From a virus: 36,353 nucleotides of DNA. A program made the position numbers and the translations under genes. This document shows positions 16,619 through 25,600 of this stretch, piece after piece. Every line of letters starts with the position of its first letter. Position 1 is the stretch's first letter. The DNA lies in IMG/VR virus record IMGVR_UViG_3300037042_002853, positions 1-36,353 of that record. One strand, written 5' to 3'. The notes under the pieces were generated by a model. It did no database searches and was not told the origin of the DNA. It worked only from the letters and a program-made list of their open reading frames with translations.

Positions 16619-17623
16619 TTAAAAATCTTCTTTTTCTTCCTTCAAATCAAAATCACCGTCAGTACCAATAATTTCTTTCCAATACTCCGCATGTTCTATT
16701 TTGTATTTTTCAATAGATACTTTTTCTTCTGCTGCGTCTTTACCCGCCAAGAACCCGTGTGGTGTTACAATTATCTTACCATCCTCATAACCCAAACCTG
16801 ATATGTGATTTTTCATTACAGATACTTTAGTTCTAATCGCAAACTTAACACTTCTCTTATCTTTTGTTGCTGTAATTTTGTTTGTTCCTGCACCTTTTTG
16901 ATTACCAAATAAGAATACTAAAGATGAATTTAACCAAATCGCTTCACCACCTTTCGCCTTAATTTTTGGTTGTCCAAATGGATTATCGGGTAATTCAACC
17001 CAAGGTTGATTAACAATGATTAAAGTATTTTCAAACTTTGAGTCAGACTTACGACTTCCTGAGATTCGTTGATTAATACCCATTCCGATTTTGTCGGCCA
17101 AGGTTGAGGCGTTGTGCATTTTTCCACCCTTTCCTTCGAAAGTCATTTTACAAGGAACAGAACCAACCGAATCCCATAAGAATAACAAACTATAATCTAA
17201 CTCACCCTTCTCTTGTGCATCCAATAAACTATTGATGTAATCCGTAATTTGTTCAATATAACTGAAGTTATTATTGAATATATAGAATCCGTCCCAATCT
17301 AATTCCCCCGTCTCTTCATCGACAACCTCCGTACAGTCAAAACCCATTAGTTTTGCGTGCTCGAATGACCATTTTTGTTCTGTAATAATAAACACAGGAA
17401 GTATACCTTTCTTTTGAGCATCAACCGCAGTCTTTACCAACGCAGTTGTTTTACCCGTATCTGAATGCCCTAAAAGCATATTTAAATGTCCTATTGCCGG
17501 TCCTGGTAAACCAACCGCATCTAAAAAATCATTACCCAAATCAAAAAACCTTTGGGGTTTATATTTCGCAGACGTTGAGAATTTATCTTTAATTGATTTA
17601 AAGTCGTTTTTCTTAATTGCCAT
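16619..17623 (-). CDS. uvsX: UvsX-like RecA-family recombinase
   Basis: A 334-residue strand-exchange ATPase for recombination-dependent replication and repair. The Walker A motif is G-H-S-D-T-G-K-T-T at residues 52-60, and the Walker B strand L-L-F-L-W-D-S ends at D151. The segment from P-D-N-P-F-G to K-A-K-G-G-E-A (about 205-222) is in the position of the DNA-binding loop L2 and fits UvsX proteins. The acidic tail (D-F-D-L-K-E-E-K-E-D-F) is also UvsX-like. T4 UvsX is 391 residues, so this version is compact. It follows gp32, whose T4 counterpart is a direct partner in filament assembly, with a long inverted repeat in the 93-base gap. Confidence 0.94.
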   Translation of the reverse strand: MAIKKNDFKSIKDKFSTSAKYKPQRFFDLGNDFLDAVGLPGPAIGHLNMLLGHSDTGKTTALVKTAVDAQKKGILPVFIITEQKWSFEHAKLMGFDCTEVVDEETGELDWDGFYIFNNNFSYIEQITDYINSLLDAQEKGELDYSLLFLWDSVGSVPCKMTFEGKGGKMHNASTLADKIGMGINQRISGSRKSDSKFENTLIIVNQPWVELPDNPFGQPKIKAKGGEAIWLNSSLVFLFGNQKGAGTNKITATKDKRSVKFAIRTKVSVMKNHISGLGYEDGKIIVTPHGFLAGKDAAEEKVSIEKYKIEHAEYWKEIIGTDGDFDLKEEKEDF

Positions 17624-17661
17624 ATTGTCTATGTGTTATTAAATGTTTTGTTAAAAAATGA

Positions 17662-17710
17662 GAACTTGGACATATACTTGGACGCGATGTCTTAGTAAGT
17701 GTCCAAGTTC
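17662..17710 (-). promoter_or_regulatory. Long inverted repeat between gp32 and uvsX
   Basis: An exact 11-base inverted repeat (GAACTTGGACA at 17662-17672, TGTCCAAGTTC at 17700-17710) lies in the gap. A second copy of ACTTGGAC at 17676-17683 can pair with the same right arm, so two alternative hairpins are possible. On the minus strand the stem is followed by TCATTTTTTAAC, so partial termination, attenuation or mRNA processing between gp32 and uvsX is plausible. Confidence 0.6.
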
Positions 17711-17716
17711 AATAAC

Positions 17717-18577
17717 TTAGAACGGTAATTCTTCGTCAGGTTGGTCACCCGCTTGTGGGTCAATAGTTGGTTTTTTTTCAGATTTACCTCCCATGGAGAT
17801 TTCTGATGAACCAGAATTTCCATATGCGTATCCACCTTTATCACTATCCCAACGTGGAGTTTCTCCTCGTGCGATTGCTTCAAGATATTCAACAGGTTTT
17901 TTAGAGTAAACGTCAGACCAAGTAAGTTCATCGGTAATCCAAGATTTTGCGGTCTCATCATTTTCATGAACAGGTCCCGCGTCTTCGTACATAACAGTTT
18001 GGATAACTGTGTAAACGGCTCCTTTAGGGGTTTTTGCTTTGGTTAACTCAAGAATAATGTCACGACCTGTTGTTGTGTCTGTGATGTCACCTTTAGCTCT
18101 CCAAATAGGGATAATTTTGTCAAGAATTCCTTCGTTTTTGTAATTGTGTTTAAAACGCCAGAATTTAACTCCATCCGCCTCATTATCACGGTCAATTACT
18201 TTTACGATGTAAAATTTACGTGGTTTGTATTGTCTAGCAAGTTCTTTGTCAGAATCTCTGCCAGTAGACATAAGTTCTTCGTTAACTTCACTCAAAGGTG
18301 AGCGTTCGTTATCATTCTTGCCTGGGTCAAATAACTTTACCCATTTTCCGTCCACTTGAATCTCGTGGAACCATACTTCTTTAAACGGTGAAGAACCATC
18401 AGGTGTTGGTAAGATTCTTAATCTTTTTTGACCTTGTTTTTCAGTATCCTTAAGGATTGCTGCAAAGTACTTTTTTAGTCTATCTTCTTGAGAGACCTTT
18501 GAGGTGGAAGTGTAACCTCCTTGTTTTGATTGTTCGTACTGTGCTAGTACCGAATCTAGGGAATTGTTTGTCGCCAT
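17717..18577 (-). CDS. gp32: Single-stranded DNA-binding protein, gp32-like
   Basis: A 286-residue protein (T4 gp32 is 301) with gp32 order: a short basic N-terminal arm, an OB-fold core from about residue 48 (R-L-R-I-L-P-T-P-D, then F-K-E-V-W-F-H-E-I), a central W-R-F-K-H-N-Y-K-N region and an acidic tail. It coats ssDNA at the fork and partners UvsX and the helicase. There are no cysteines at all, so the zinc-binding subdomain of T4 gp32 (one His, three Cys) is absent. The last residues, D-Q-P-D-E-E-L-P-F, resemble the D-D-D-I-P-F tip of bacterial SSB more than the T4 tail. It is first in the replication operon, with its own sigma-70 style promoter and an upstream terminator isolating it from the tail genes. 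Confidence 0.9.
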   Translation of the reverse strand: MATNNSLDSVLAQYEQSKQGGYTSTSKVSQEDRLKKYFAAILKDTEKQGQKRLRILPTPDGSSPFKEVWFHEIQVDGKWVKLFDPGKNDNERSPLSEVNEELMSTGRDSDKELARQYKPRKFYIVKVIDRDNEADGVKFWRFKHNYKNEGILDKIIPIWRAKGDITDTTTGRDIILELTKAKTPKGAVYTVIQTVMYEDAGPVHENDETAKSWITDELTWSDVYSKKPVEYLEAIARGETPRWDSDKGGYAYGNSGSSEISMGGKSEKKPTIDPQAGDQPDEELPF

Positions 18578-18603
18578 ATAATTTAAGTTTTAATTGTTTA
18601 CTA

Positions 18604-18632
18604 AGTATAAGTGTCAGCCTTTGTTTTGTCAA
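18604..18632 (-). promoter_or_regulatory. Sigma-70 type promoter for gp32 operon
   Basis: On the minus strand TTGACA (18632-18627) is followed by a 17-base spacer and TATACT (18609-18604), a near-consensus vegetative promoter. Transcription would begin near 18597, giving a leader of about 20 bases without a Shine-Dalgarno. It lies just past a terminator and before the gp32 ATG at 18577. Confidence 0.65.
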
Positions 18633-18639
18633 ATAATTT

Positions 18640-18667
18640 AAAAAAAAAACGGTCAATTAAGACCGTT
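18640..18667 (-). terminator. Intrinsic terminator ending the tail operon
   Basis: On the minus strand a 7-base stem AACGGTC / GACCGTT with a 6-base loop is followed directly by ten T residues. It lies 3 bases past the stop codon of the Pro-rich coiled-coil gene and upstream of the gp32 promoter, so it separates the structural and replication modules. Confidence 0.9.
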
Positions 18668-18670
18668 AAT

Positions 18671-19354
18671 TTACTTTAGTCTTGAAAAAGTATCAATGTC
18701 GGTATCGTTGTTTTCGAAGTTTCTAAAACTTTTTTTAATATCGCCAGGAGAATACGCTTCAACATCGTCTTTGGTTAAAACATACTCATTTTTTCCTGAC
18801 TTTTCCATATCTTCTTGTTTATCTTCAAAAAAATCACTTAGTTTTTGATTAAATGGACCTGAGTCCAAACTTCTTAATTCTAATTTTTCTTCAGGAGTTT
18901 TTACTCTATATTTTTCAACCTTAGCCTCAAGGTCATTTAATTTATTCATAATTGAGTCCATGTCAGAAAGTTTACTTTCTAAACCTTCAAGGTGTTTAAA
19001 TAAATTATTAAAATATTCTTCTTGTTTTTTTTCTACACTTTGTTGTGATTTAACTAAATCAGTAATGTCAAGTTCTTTTGATTCTTTTGATTCACTTCCA
19101 ATTTTTTCAACATCAGGGTCAGATGAAATATCTACAGACTCAGGTGGAACATCCCCTCCAACAGGTGCTCCTGCATCAGGTGGTGGTGGTGGTACCGCTC
19201 CTGCATCAGGTGGAAGAACCGCTCCTGCATCAGGTGGTGGAGGAACTGCTCCTGCATCAGGTGGTGGTGGTAATGTTGCGTCTTGCTCAGAGATATAATT
19301 GTTAATACTTTTATATCTCATTACCTCATTTAAAATTTTTACGTCTATTTTCAT
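18671..19354 (-). CDS. Proline-rich repeat, coiled-coil protein, 227 aa
   Basis: I do not recognise the family. Residues 1-25 form a short N-terminal segment. Residues 29-63 consist of four copies of a P-P-x-D-A-G-A type unit. Residues about 98-152 are heptad-like and charged (L-x-x-L-E-G-L-E-S-K-L-S-D-M-D-S-I-M-N-K-L-N-D-L-E), fitting a coiled coil. The rest is acidic and hydrophilic. No catalytic motif or membrane segment is present. It is the last gene of the tail operon, 4 bases after the 74-residue gene and just before the terminator. A scaffold, spacer or virion-associated linker role is possible but unproven. Confidence 0.65.
   Translation of the reverse strand: MKIDVKILNEVMRYKSINNYISEQDATLPPPPDAGAVPPPPDAGAVLPPDAGAVPPPPPDAGAPVGGDVPPESVDISSDPDVEKIGSESKESKELDITDLVKSQQSVEKKQEEYFNNLFKHLEGLESKLSDMDSIMNKLNDLEAKVEKYRVKTPEEKLELRSLDSGPFNQKLSDFFEDKQEDMEKSGKNEYVLTKDDVEAYSPGDIKKSFRNFENNDTDIDTFSRLK
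19167..19264 (-). repeat. Coding tandem repeat for P-P-x-D-A-G-A units
   Basis: Four copies of the + strand 17-mer GCTCCTGCATCAGGTGG start at 19167, 19197, 19221 and 19248. The variable spacing (30, 24 and 27 bases) is always a multiple of three, so copy number can change without breaking the frame. Confidence 0.85.
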
Positions 19355-19358
19355 TTTC

Positions 19359-19583
19359 TTATCCGTTTAATAATTGTTTTACTCCAGTAGTTGTTTCAAC
19401 TTGGATTTTTTTATTTTTAGACATAGTATTGTCCACTCTTTCGATTAGACCGTCTTTCATTCTGATTGTATAACAATCTCCTGTATCTAAGTCACAAACT
19501 TGCTTATTACCGTCACCCAAATCTTTTTCGGTGTGTCGAGTATTTTTACCTAAGTAGTTATCTAAAATTAATTTTGTGTTCAT
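19359..19583 (-). CDS. Small hypothetical protein, 74 aa
   Basis: Not recognised. Sequence features are D-L-G-D-G-N-K-Q-V-C-D-L-D-T-G-D-C-Y-T-I, which looks like two beta strands joined by turns with a C-x5-C pair, and a Lys-rich C-terminus. It is well placed as a real gene: a TATTTAT element lies 12 bases upstream, the leader is A-rich, and the next gene follows 4 bases later. It could be a small virion or regulatory protein; no function is assigned. Confidence 0.6.
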   Translation of the reverse strand: MNTKLILDNYLGKNTRHTEKDLGDGNKQVCDLDTGDCYTIRMKDGLIERVDNTMSKNKKIQVETTTGVKQLLNG

Positions 19584-19595
19584 AATTTCTTTTTT

Positions 19596-19604
19596 ATATA
19601 AATA
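19596..19604 (-). promoter_or_regulatory. TATTTAT element upstream of the 74-residue gene
   Basis: The minus strand reads TATTTATAT, 12 bases before the ATG, followed by AAAAAAG and no Shine-Dalgarno. Same core and spacing as other structural genes. Promoter function is inferred. Confidence 0.45.
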
Positions 19605-19625
19605 TCTTTATTCTGTTGAAAATTT

Positions 19626-22600
19626 TTAAGTGAATTTAAATGTTACGGGAAACGATTTATAAAAATCCGTTCTACTTGGGTCAGTTGTGGCACCGTCATC
19701 TAAAACGGGTTTACTATACACTGTAATACTATATGAATAATTTCCTTTAATATCTGCCGAGGATGTTGTTATAATATTACAATTAACCTCCTCTAATAAT
19801 GTGTCAATATCTACCGTAAAAGTTTGTTTGTTACTTGAAATTAATGAGTTAACGTTGTTGAATTGTTGTCCTGACCCACTACCACTTCCACATTCGGAAT
19901 CAACGGTATAATCAAAGGATATGTCAAAGATATTATATAACCCCGTAGACCCATTAACCGTAACTGTTAACTTTTCAAACATTGGGGGATTTGCCACGGT
20001 ATAAGAGTTAACACCACTTAATGGTACAACAGTATTAGATGGTACAGGTGTTGGTGAAGGGGTAGGTGTTGGCGTTGGAACTATTTGTGAGACGCTTCCA
20101 TAAATATCCAAAGACTTTTGTACTTTAGACTCAATATTAGATAATTGTGTTGGGTCCATCTGAGAATACACGTTCACAGGATTTTGGTTTGCCCCAAAAT
20201 ATAATATCCAAAATTTAGTAATTTCTTTTGCGGACACGTTAGGTAGAATTATCATACTATTTTTCCATCTTTCCAATAGAAGTGTAGCATTATTATATAA
20301 ATCGTCAAACACTGCGTAAGGTAAAGTTGTTGTGTCAGATTTTAAACAAAAATAATTTGGATTTCCTTCAAAATACTTTTTAGACTCTCCCCAACTACTT
20401 GATAAATCAATACCGGCAAAATTATTTTCATATGCTTCTAACCCTGTTGATGTTGATGACTCTAAATACAATGCTGCGAACACCGCATACTTTAATTTAC
20501 CATCATCAGGAATTTCTCCTGCACTCATTATTATTTTAATTGTTTTTATAGTTTCCTTAAAGGTTACTTTATAACTTTGGGGGGTTATTGGTATATATCT
20601 ATCATATTTCGATGCGGGAGTACAAGCCTGAGTTTGTGTTAATTCTTTACCTCCATTAGCATTAGACACAACTTTATTTTGTTGAGAAATAACATTCCCT
20701 TTGGCGTCTTTAGTTTCTTGTTTTTTCGCTTCTTTGTTTTTTTTGATAATTGATTGTAATAAGTTAGTTTTAAGTGATTGTAAATACGCGTCAATTTTAG
20801 GTAATGCCGCAGTTGCTTGTCTAACCCCTTCAATAATAGTATCAAAATTACCAGGACTTATATTATGATTAACACTTAATATCATATACGGTCCACTAAA
20901 CATTGGGACATGTCTTAAGTTAAAATACATTGTAGGTTGTATCATAGCGTTACCCATCATAGTTATTTGACAACCATAACTTCTATTTTTATATAAATTA
21001 TATAAAGATGTACTTTGTGTTGACCCTTTTCTACCCCCACCTTGATTCGCCATCTGATTTAGTATTTGTAACCCTTCCGCAGTCGCCTTACCAGCACTTT
21101 GGTCTACTTGAAAATTTTTAAATATCTGTTGATTTTGTGGTCCAATATCGACATTAAATCCGACCACCTTATTAGATTTGTCCCAATCTTTTTTACCTAC
21201 TTGATTTTCGACTAACGGATTATCACTAGTTCTACGTAAATCAAACGCATCATTTCTATAACGATAATCAACATTATTTTTTAAGTCTAACTGTTCACTT
21301 GGTTTACCCGCATAAAAACAAACCATTTTTGATGATGAATCTCTATAATCAACATTTAAAAAGGTACCAAACAAATTATTTGCAAAGTCGGCCGTTCCAT
21401 CAATTCTTGGTATAGGGTTTTTTACCGCATTTTGTACGTTATAAAAATTAACATAAGACGGTATATTCATAACCACAAAATGATTCTCAATCAAGATACT
21501 TTGTACAAAAGTTAACATAGACGCCGTAACATTCATTCGGTCAATGCTTAACATGTCTTTCAATTTATAAACATCAACCAAAACTTTTTCACCAATATTT
21601 CTACTCGCTCTATCTAATAATAAAACGTCCTCAAACAATGTCTTAGTTTTAAAATCATTACCCGAAATCCATTTATCATTTAATGCTTTGAATGTTTCCC
21701 ATAACTCAACTTTAGTTTGATTTCCTTGTAATTCAGCCTCTACTTGACCTTCAGTACTAATCGTTGTTGCTGGTAAAGACCCATGTAACTTAGGTATCAA
21801 ATTATCAATAATTTTTGATTGGAAATTATTAATTTCTAACAAATAATTTGTCATCGCTTTGTAAAAAGCTCCTTGTCCCGATTTATTAGTAGAATTTGGT
21901 ACTTGCGGATATTCATCTTGTTGAGCAAACACCGTTTCAACAATGAATTGTTTATCAGTAGGTACTGTAGATAAAGAACCAAAGAACGCAATGATGGTTT
22001 CATTTATTAATGTTTGAGTATTACCTGTGGTTGTTGGTAAAAAACTTGGCAAACTTTCATACAATATAACCCCCTCCTTGTTTGATAAATATGAAATTTT
22101 TTGTGGCCCAACTTGTCTAACCGTAATTGTATCTCCACTTAAAAGAGCGGTAAATGAAACTTTTTTACTTGGCGATGATATGGGGGCCTCAGGTGGGGCA
22201 ATCGGATTACTTTGGAATTGGTTTAACTTCTGAGTTGCATATATTTTTATTACTGTTGCAAATAATTTAATATTATCAACGGTAAACGCCACATTCAAAT
22301 CAACAAAGAAATCTGTAATATAAGAACCATTGTCGCCATAAACTAACTCAGGTATTTCTGAAAATCCTACATAAGTGTATAATGTTGACCATTCGTTAGG
22401 GTAGTTTGTTTTAGACGTTATTAGTGACACTCCCCCACCATTAGTCGGTACGGCATTAGGTGTCATAACAGTATAATATTCCCACTCATAAGGGTCGGTT
22501 AACGGTAATGTTGAGAACGTATAAAATAATTTTTTATCATATAAAGACGGATTACCATACTTAAACACCACATCGTAATTTAAAAATTGTCTTAAAATAC

Positions 22601-25600
22601 TTGTCACATTACCTACTTGCCAATTTTGTATTTCTGTAACAATGTTAGAACCTGTATCCCCCGTTGCTTTTGGAACTTTTAATAAACTCCTAAACATCAT
22701 TTGGAAATTTTTAAATGTTTTTTCTGTTTCAGTCCCTGGACTACCTGACTCGCCAGGGGTATAATCATATACCGATTTTGAAAAATTCAAAAATTCTGTT
22801 TCAAATCCGTCTAACACGTCTTTTTCAAACACAGATAACATTTCACTCATTTGTGAGTAATCATTTGTCACCCCGTTTATTGAAAAATTTTCTTGTTGAC
22901 TTTGTCCTGAAAAAATGTGTTTCATGTAATCAAACGGTGAAGGTTTTTTAAGTTTTGAATTATCAAAATACCCATAATTTGGTGCTCCCCAAAATAATCT
23001 AACAGACCCATCATACATTGCTTGATTTGAATTCACCTCAAATTTCATTTCGTATGACGACCCACTTGGTTTAAAACATTCATTTTTTGTTTGATTTAAA
23101 AGAGACCCTTGAGATGGCATTAAATAGGTATACTTTGTGTCAGGGGTGTCAACACTAACCGACCAAGGAATTATTCTTAAATCTCTTGATGGTATTGTTG
23201 GGTCAAACCCTTCAGCAAGATTAATAATTGCGTTATCAACGTAATTAATTGAAACTCCTGATGTTATTCCTGATTGTATTGCACTATCAGTATACCCCGA
23301 AAAAACTTCATACCCTTGACAAAAAACATTAAAATCGTTTATCAATTTGGGGTAAAATCCTGTATTTATTAAAGTTGAAATTTCAGTCCCAATAGTGGTG
23401 TCTTTTTGTAGTACAATATCGATTGGTGCTCCATTAATAATTAATCCATAATTTCGAGTATTCGCACTTGTTACAGGGTCAAAATTGGTCGTATAACTAA
23501 ACCCTGACCAAGAGGTGTCTAATATATCAATATTTTTTTCAATATATGTTTTATATCTATGCCAAATTGAACCAAACTTTAATATCCATGCGTAAGGTAG
23601 TTTATGCACTGCCCCAAATTTCTTAAGAGCAGCAAAAATATAATCTAAATCAGTCGCAGTATTGTTATTGTAAGTTTTAAACTTTTCCCTCATTGTCGCC
23701 AATGGTAAACTATTAATAAAAAGATATGCCGAAGCGATGAATGGATATTCATCATTATTTCTAAAATTTTTAACCCCTTGTTGAATTGAATTGATAAAGT
23801 ATGGTGTATTTAACATCGAAGTTGTTTGGTTGTTGGTTACTTCACCACTATAATTAAAATACCTAACATTTCCTTCAGTAATCAATTGAGTTTCAAAAGT
23901 TCTACTTTGATACCATGTCTTTAAATTAGTACTATTAATAACATTTGGTGTTTGTGCCAATAAATAAACAAAGTTAGTTATTGGTCGAATACTGTTTGGC
24001 GTATTTGTCGTAATAAAACTAGTAATTAACTTAATATTTGGATTATATTTTAAAACTTTTGTAGTGTTAAATGCTCCGTTAGCGTCTAAAATTGTTGTAC
24101 CGTTAGCCAAATATGTTTTATCCCAAGTTCTATTCGTAAACGGGAAAGTGTCCCCTAAATCAAATTTATTTGACGTTGTCGAACCTGTAATATATTCTGA
24201 CATAGCGACCTCATTAGGTAATGAAACCGATGGTTGTGATTCAGAACTATTTAAAATATTGGCATTAATAAACTCAAAACCTCCATTAGTAACATAATTT
24301 TTAATGTACGGAGTATTATAAATTCCTCTAATATAATTTTGCCAACTTTCTCCTAACCCACTATTTGAAAATTGTCTTAGGATTGTTGTAAAATTAGTCG
24401 CATTAAACCCATACTCTCTTAGTTTTTGAATAATAAATGGGTTGTCGTTCGATAAACTTTTAACAATGTTGTTGTTTTCCGATTCCGCAATTAGATTAGT
24501 AATTTTATCGGCATCCGATACAAAGTTATTACTTCTCGAAAGTCTAGAATAGTACGAAGTTAACATAATCCTTTCGTAAATTTCAAAAAAGAATTTAACC
24601 TCTTCTTTATTTCCGTAAACCCAATTTCCAATTGGGAATTCAATTGCGTCTAACGAGACTCTTTGAGTTTGAGTTAATTCGTTAGTATTGGCCGTTGGGT
24701 CGGCAGGAGGTAACGTTCTTTCAGTAAAACCTTTAATGAATTCTTCAACAAATTCAATTTCGGGCCAAACATCAAATAGATATCCCTTACTTCTATTAAT
24801 AATTTTTGGGTCTCCAGGGTACGTTATTTCATATTTTTCTTGACCATCTTCTCCTGAAGTTTCGACAATTAATTGTGGCCATGGATACACAGGTTGTTTA
24901 GAATTATCACCTGATGAAAGATTATCGGCAGAGGCTCCAGCAACTTGTTTATCAAAGATAACATCTTTTCGCCGATAGTCATCCCTTTGGTCCCAAGCAT
25001 TAGTATGAACATCGTCCATCATTCTTAAAAACGCCTCACCATTGGCAAAAATTACCGCCAACACGTTTCTAATGTTTGGTATAAACCCAATACCGTTATC
25101 TTTACTTTGTAATAACTTAGATAACGCCTCTGTTAATTCTGTTTCAATTTGTTGTTCTTTTTCTGTTAATATTTTAATTAAGTTATCTATTTTATCAAGA
25201 AATCGTTTATTTCCTTCAAAAATGTGATACACGTAGATTTGTTGTTGTTTACCATCACGGTTAACAAATTTACCTGAATTAAATTGTCCATTCTTATCTA
25301 ACTCTGCCTGTAGCTCGATTAAATCAGTTGGGTCTAAAGGTTCTTTATTTTTATTTTTTTCTTTAAAAGTTGTTACTAAATCAACATCTTTTGACGTAAT
25401 CTCTATTAGGAAATCACTATAATCAATATTACAAACTATTTGACATGGTTTGGTGTTACCATCAATTGTATAACTACCCCCAACACCTTTACGCCCATTT
25501 GGTCCAAAAGTATTATTATCATTTAATAGTGTATTGTATCCCGTAATAATCTCTTTTAATTTTGAAATTGCGGTGTTTTGTTGTTCAAGGGTTTTAAATT

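Noticed and set aside
19167-19264. CRISPR-like array
   Set aside because: Repeats are short, lie in frame within a coding region, and spacers are only 7-13 bases and repetitive.
18960-19305. Two plus-strand frames with Gly- or Leu/Val-rich repeats opposite the Pro-rich gene
   Set aside because: The repeats are complements of the P-P-x-D-A-G-A codons; the minus frame has a coiled coil, neighbours and a terminator that support it instead.
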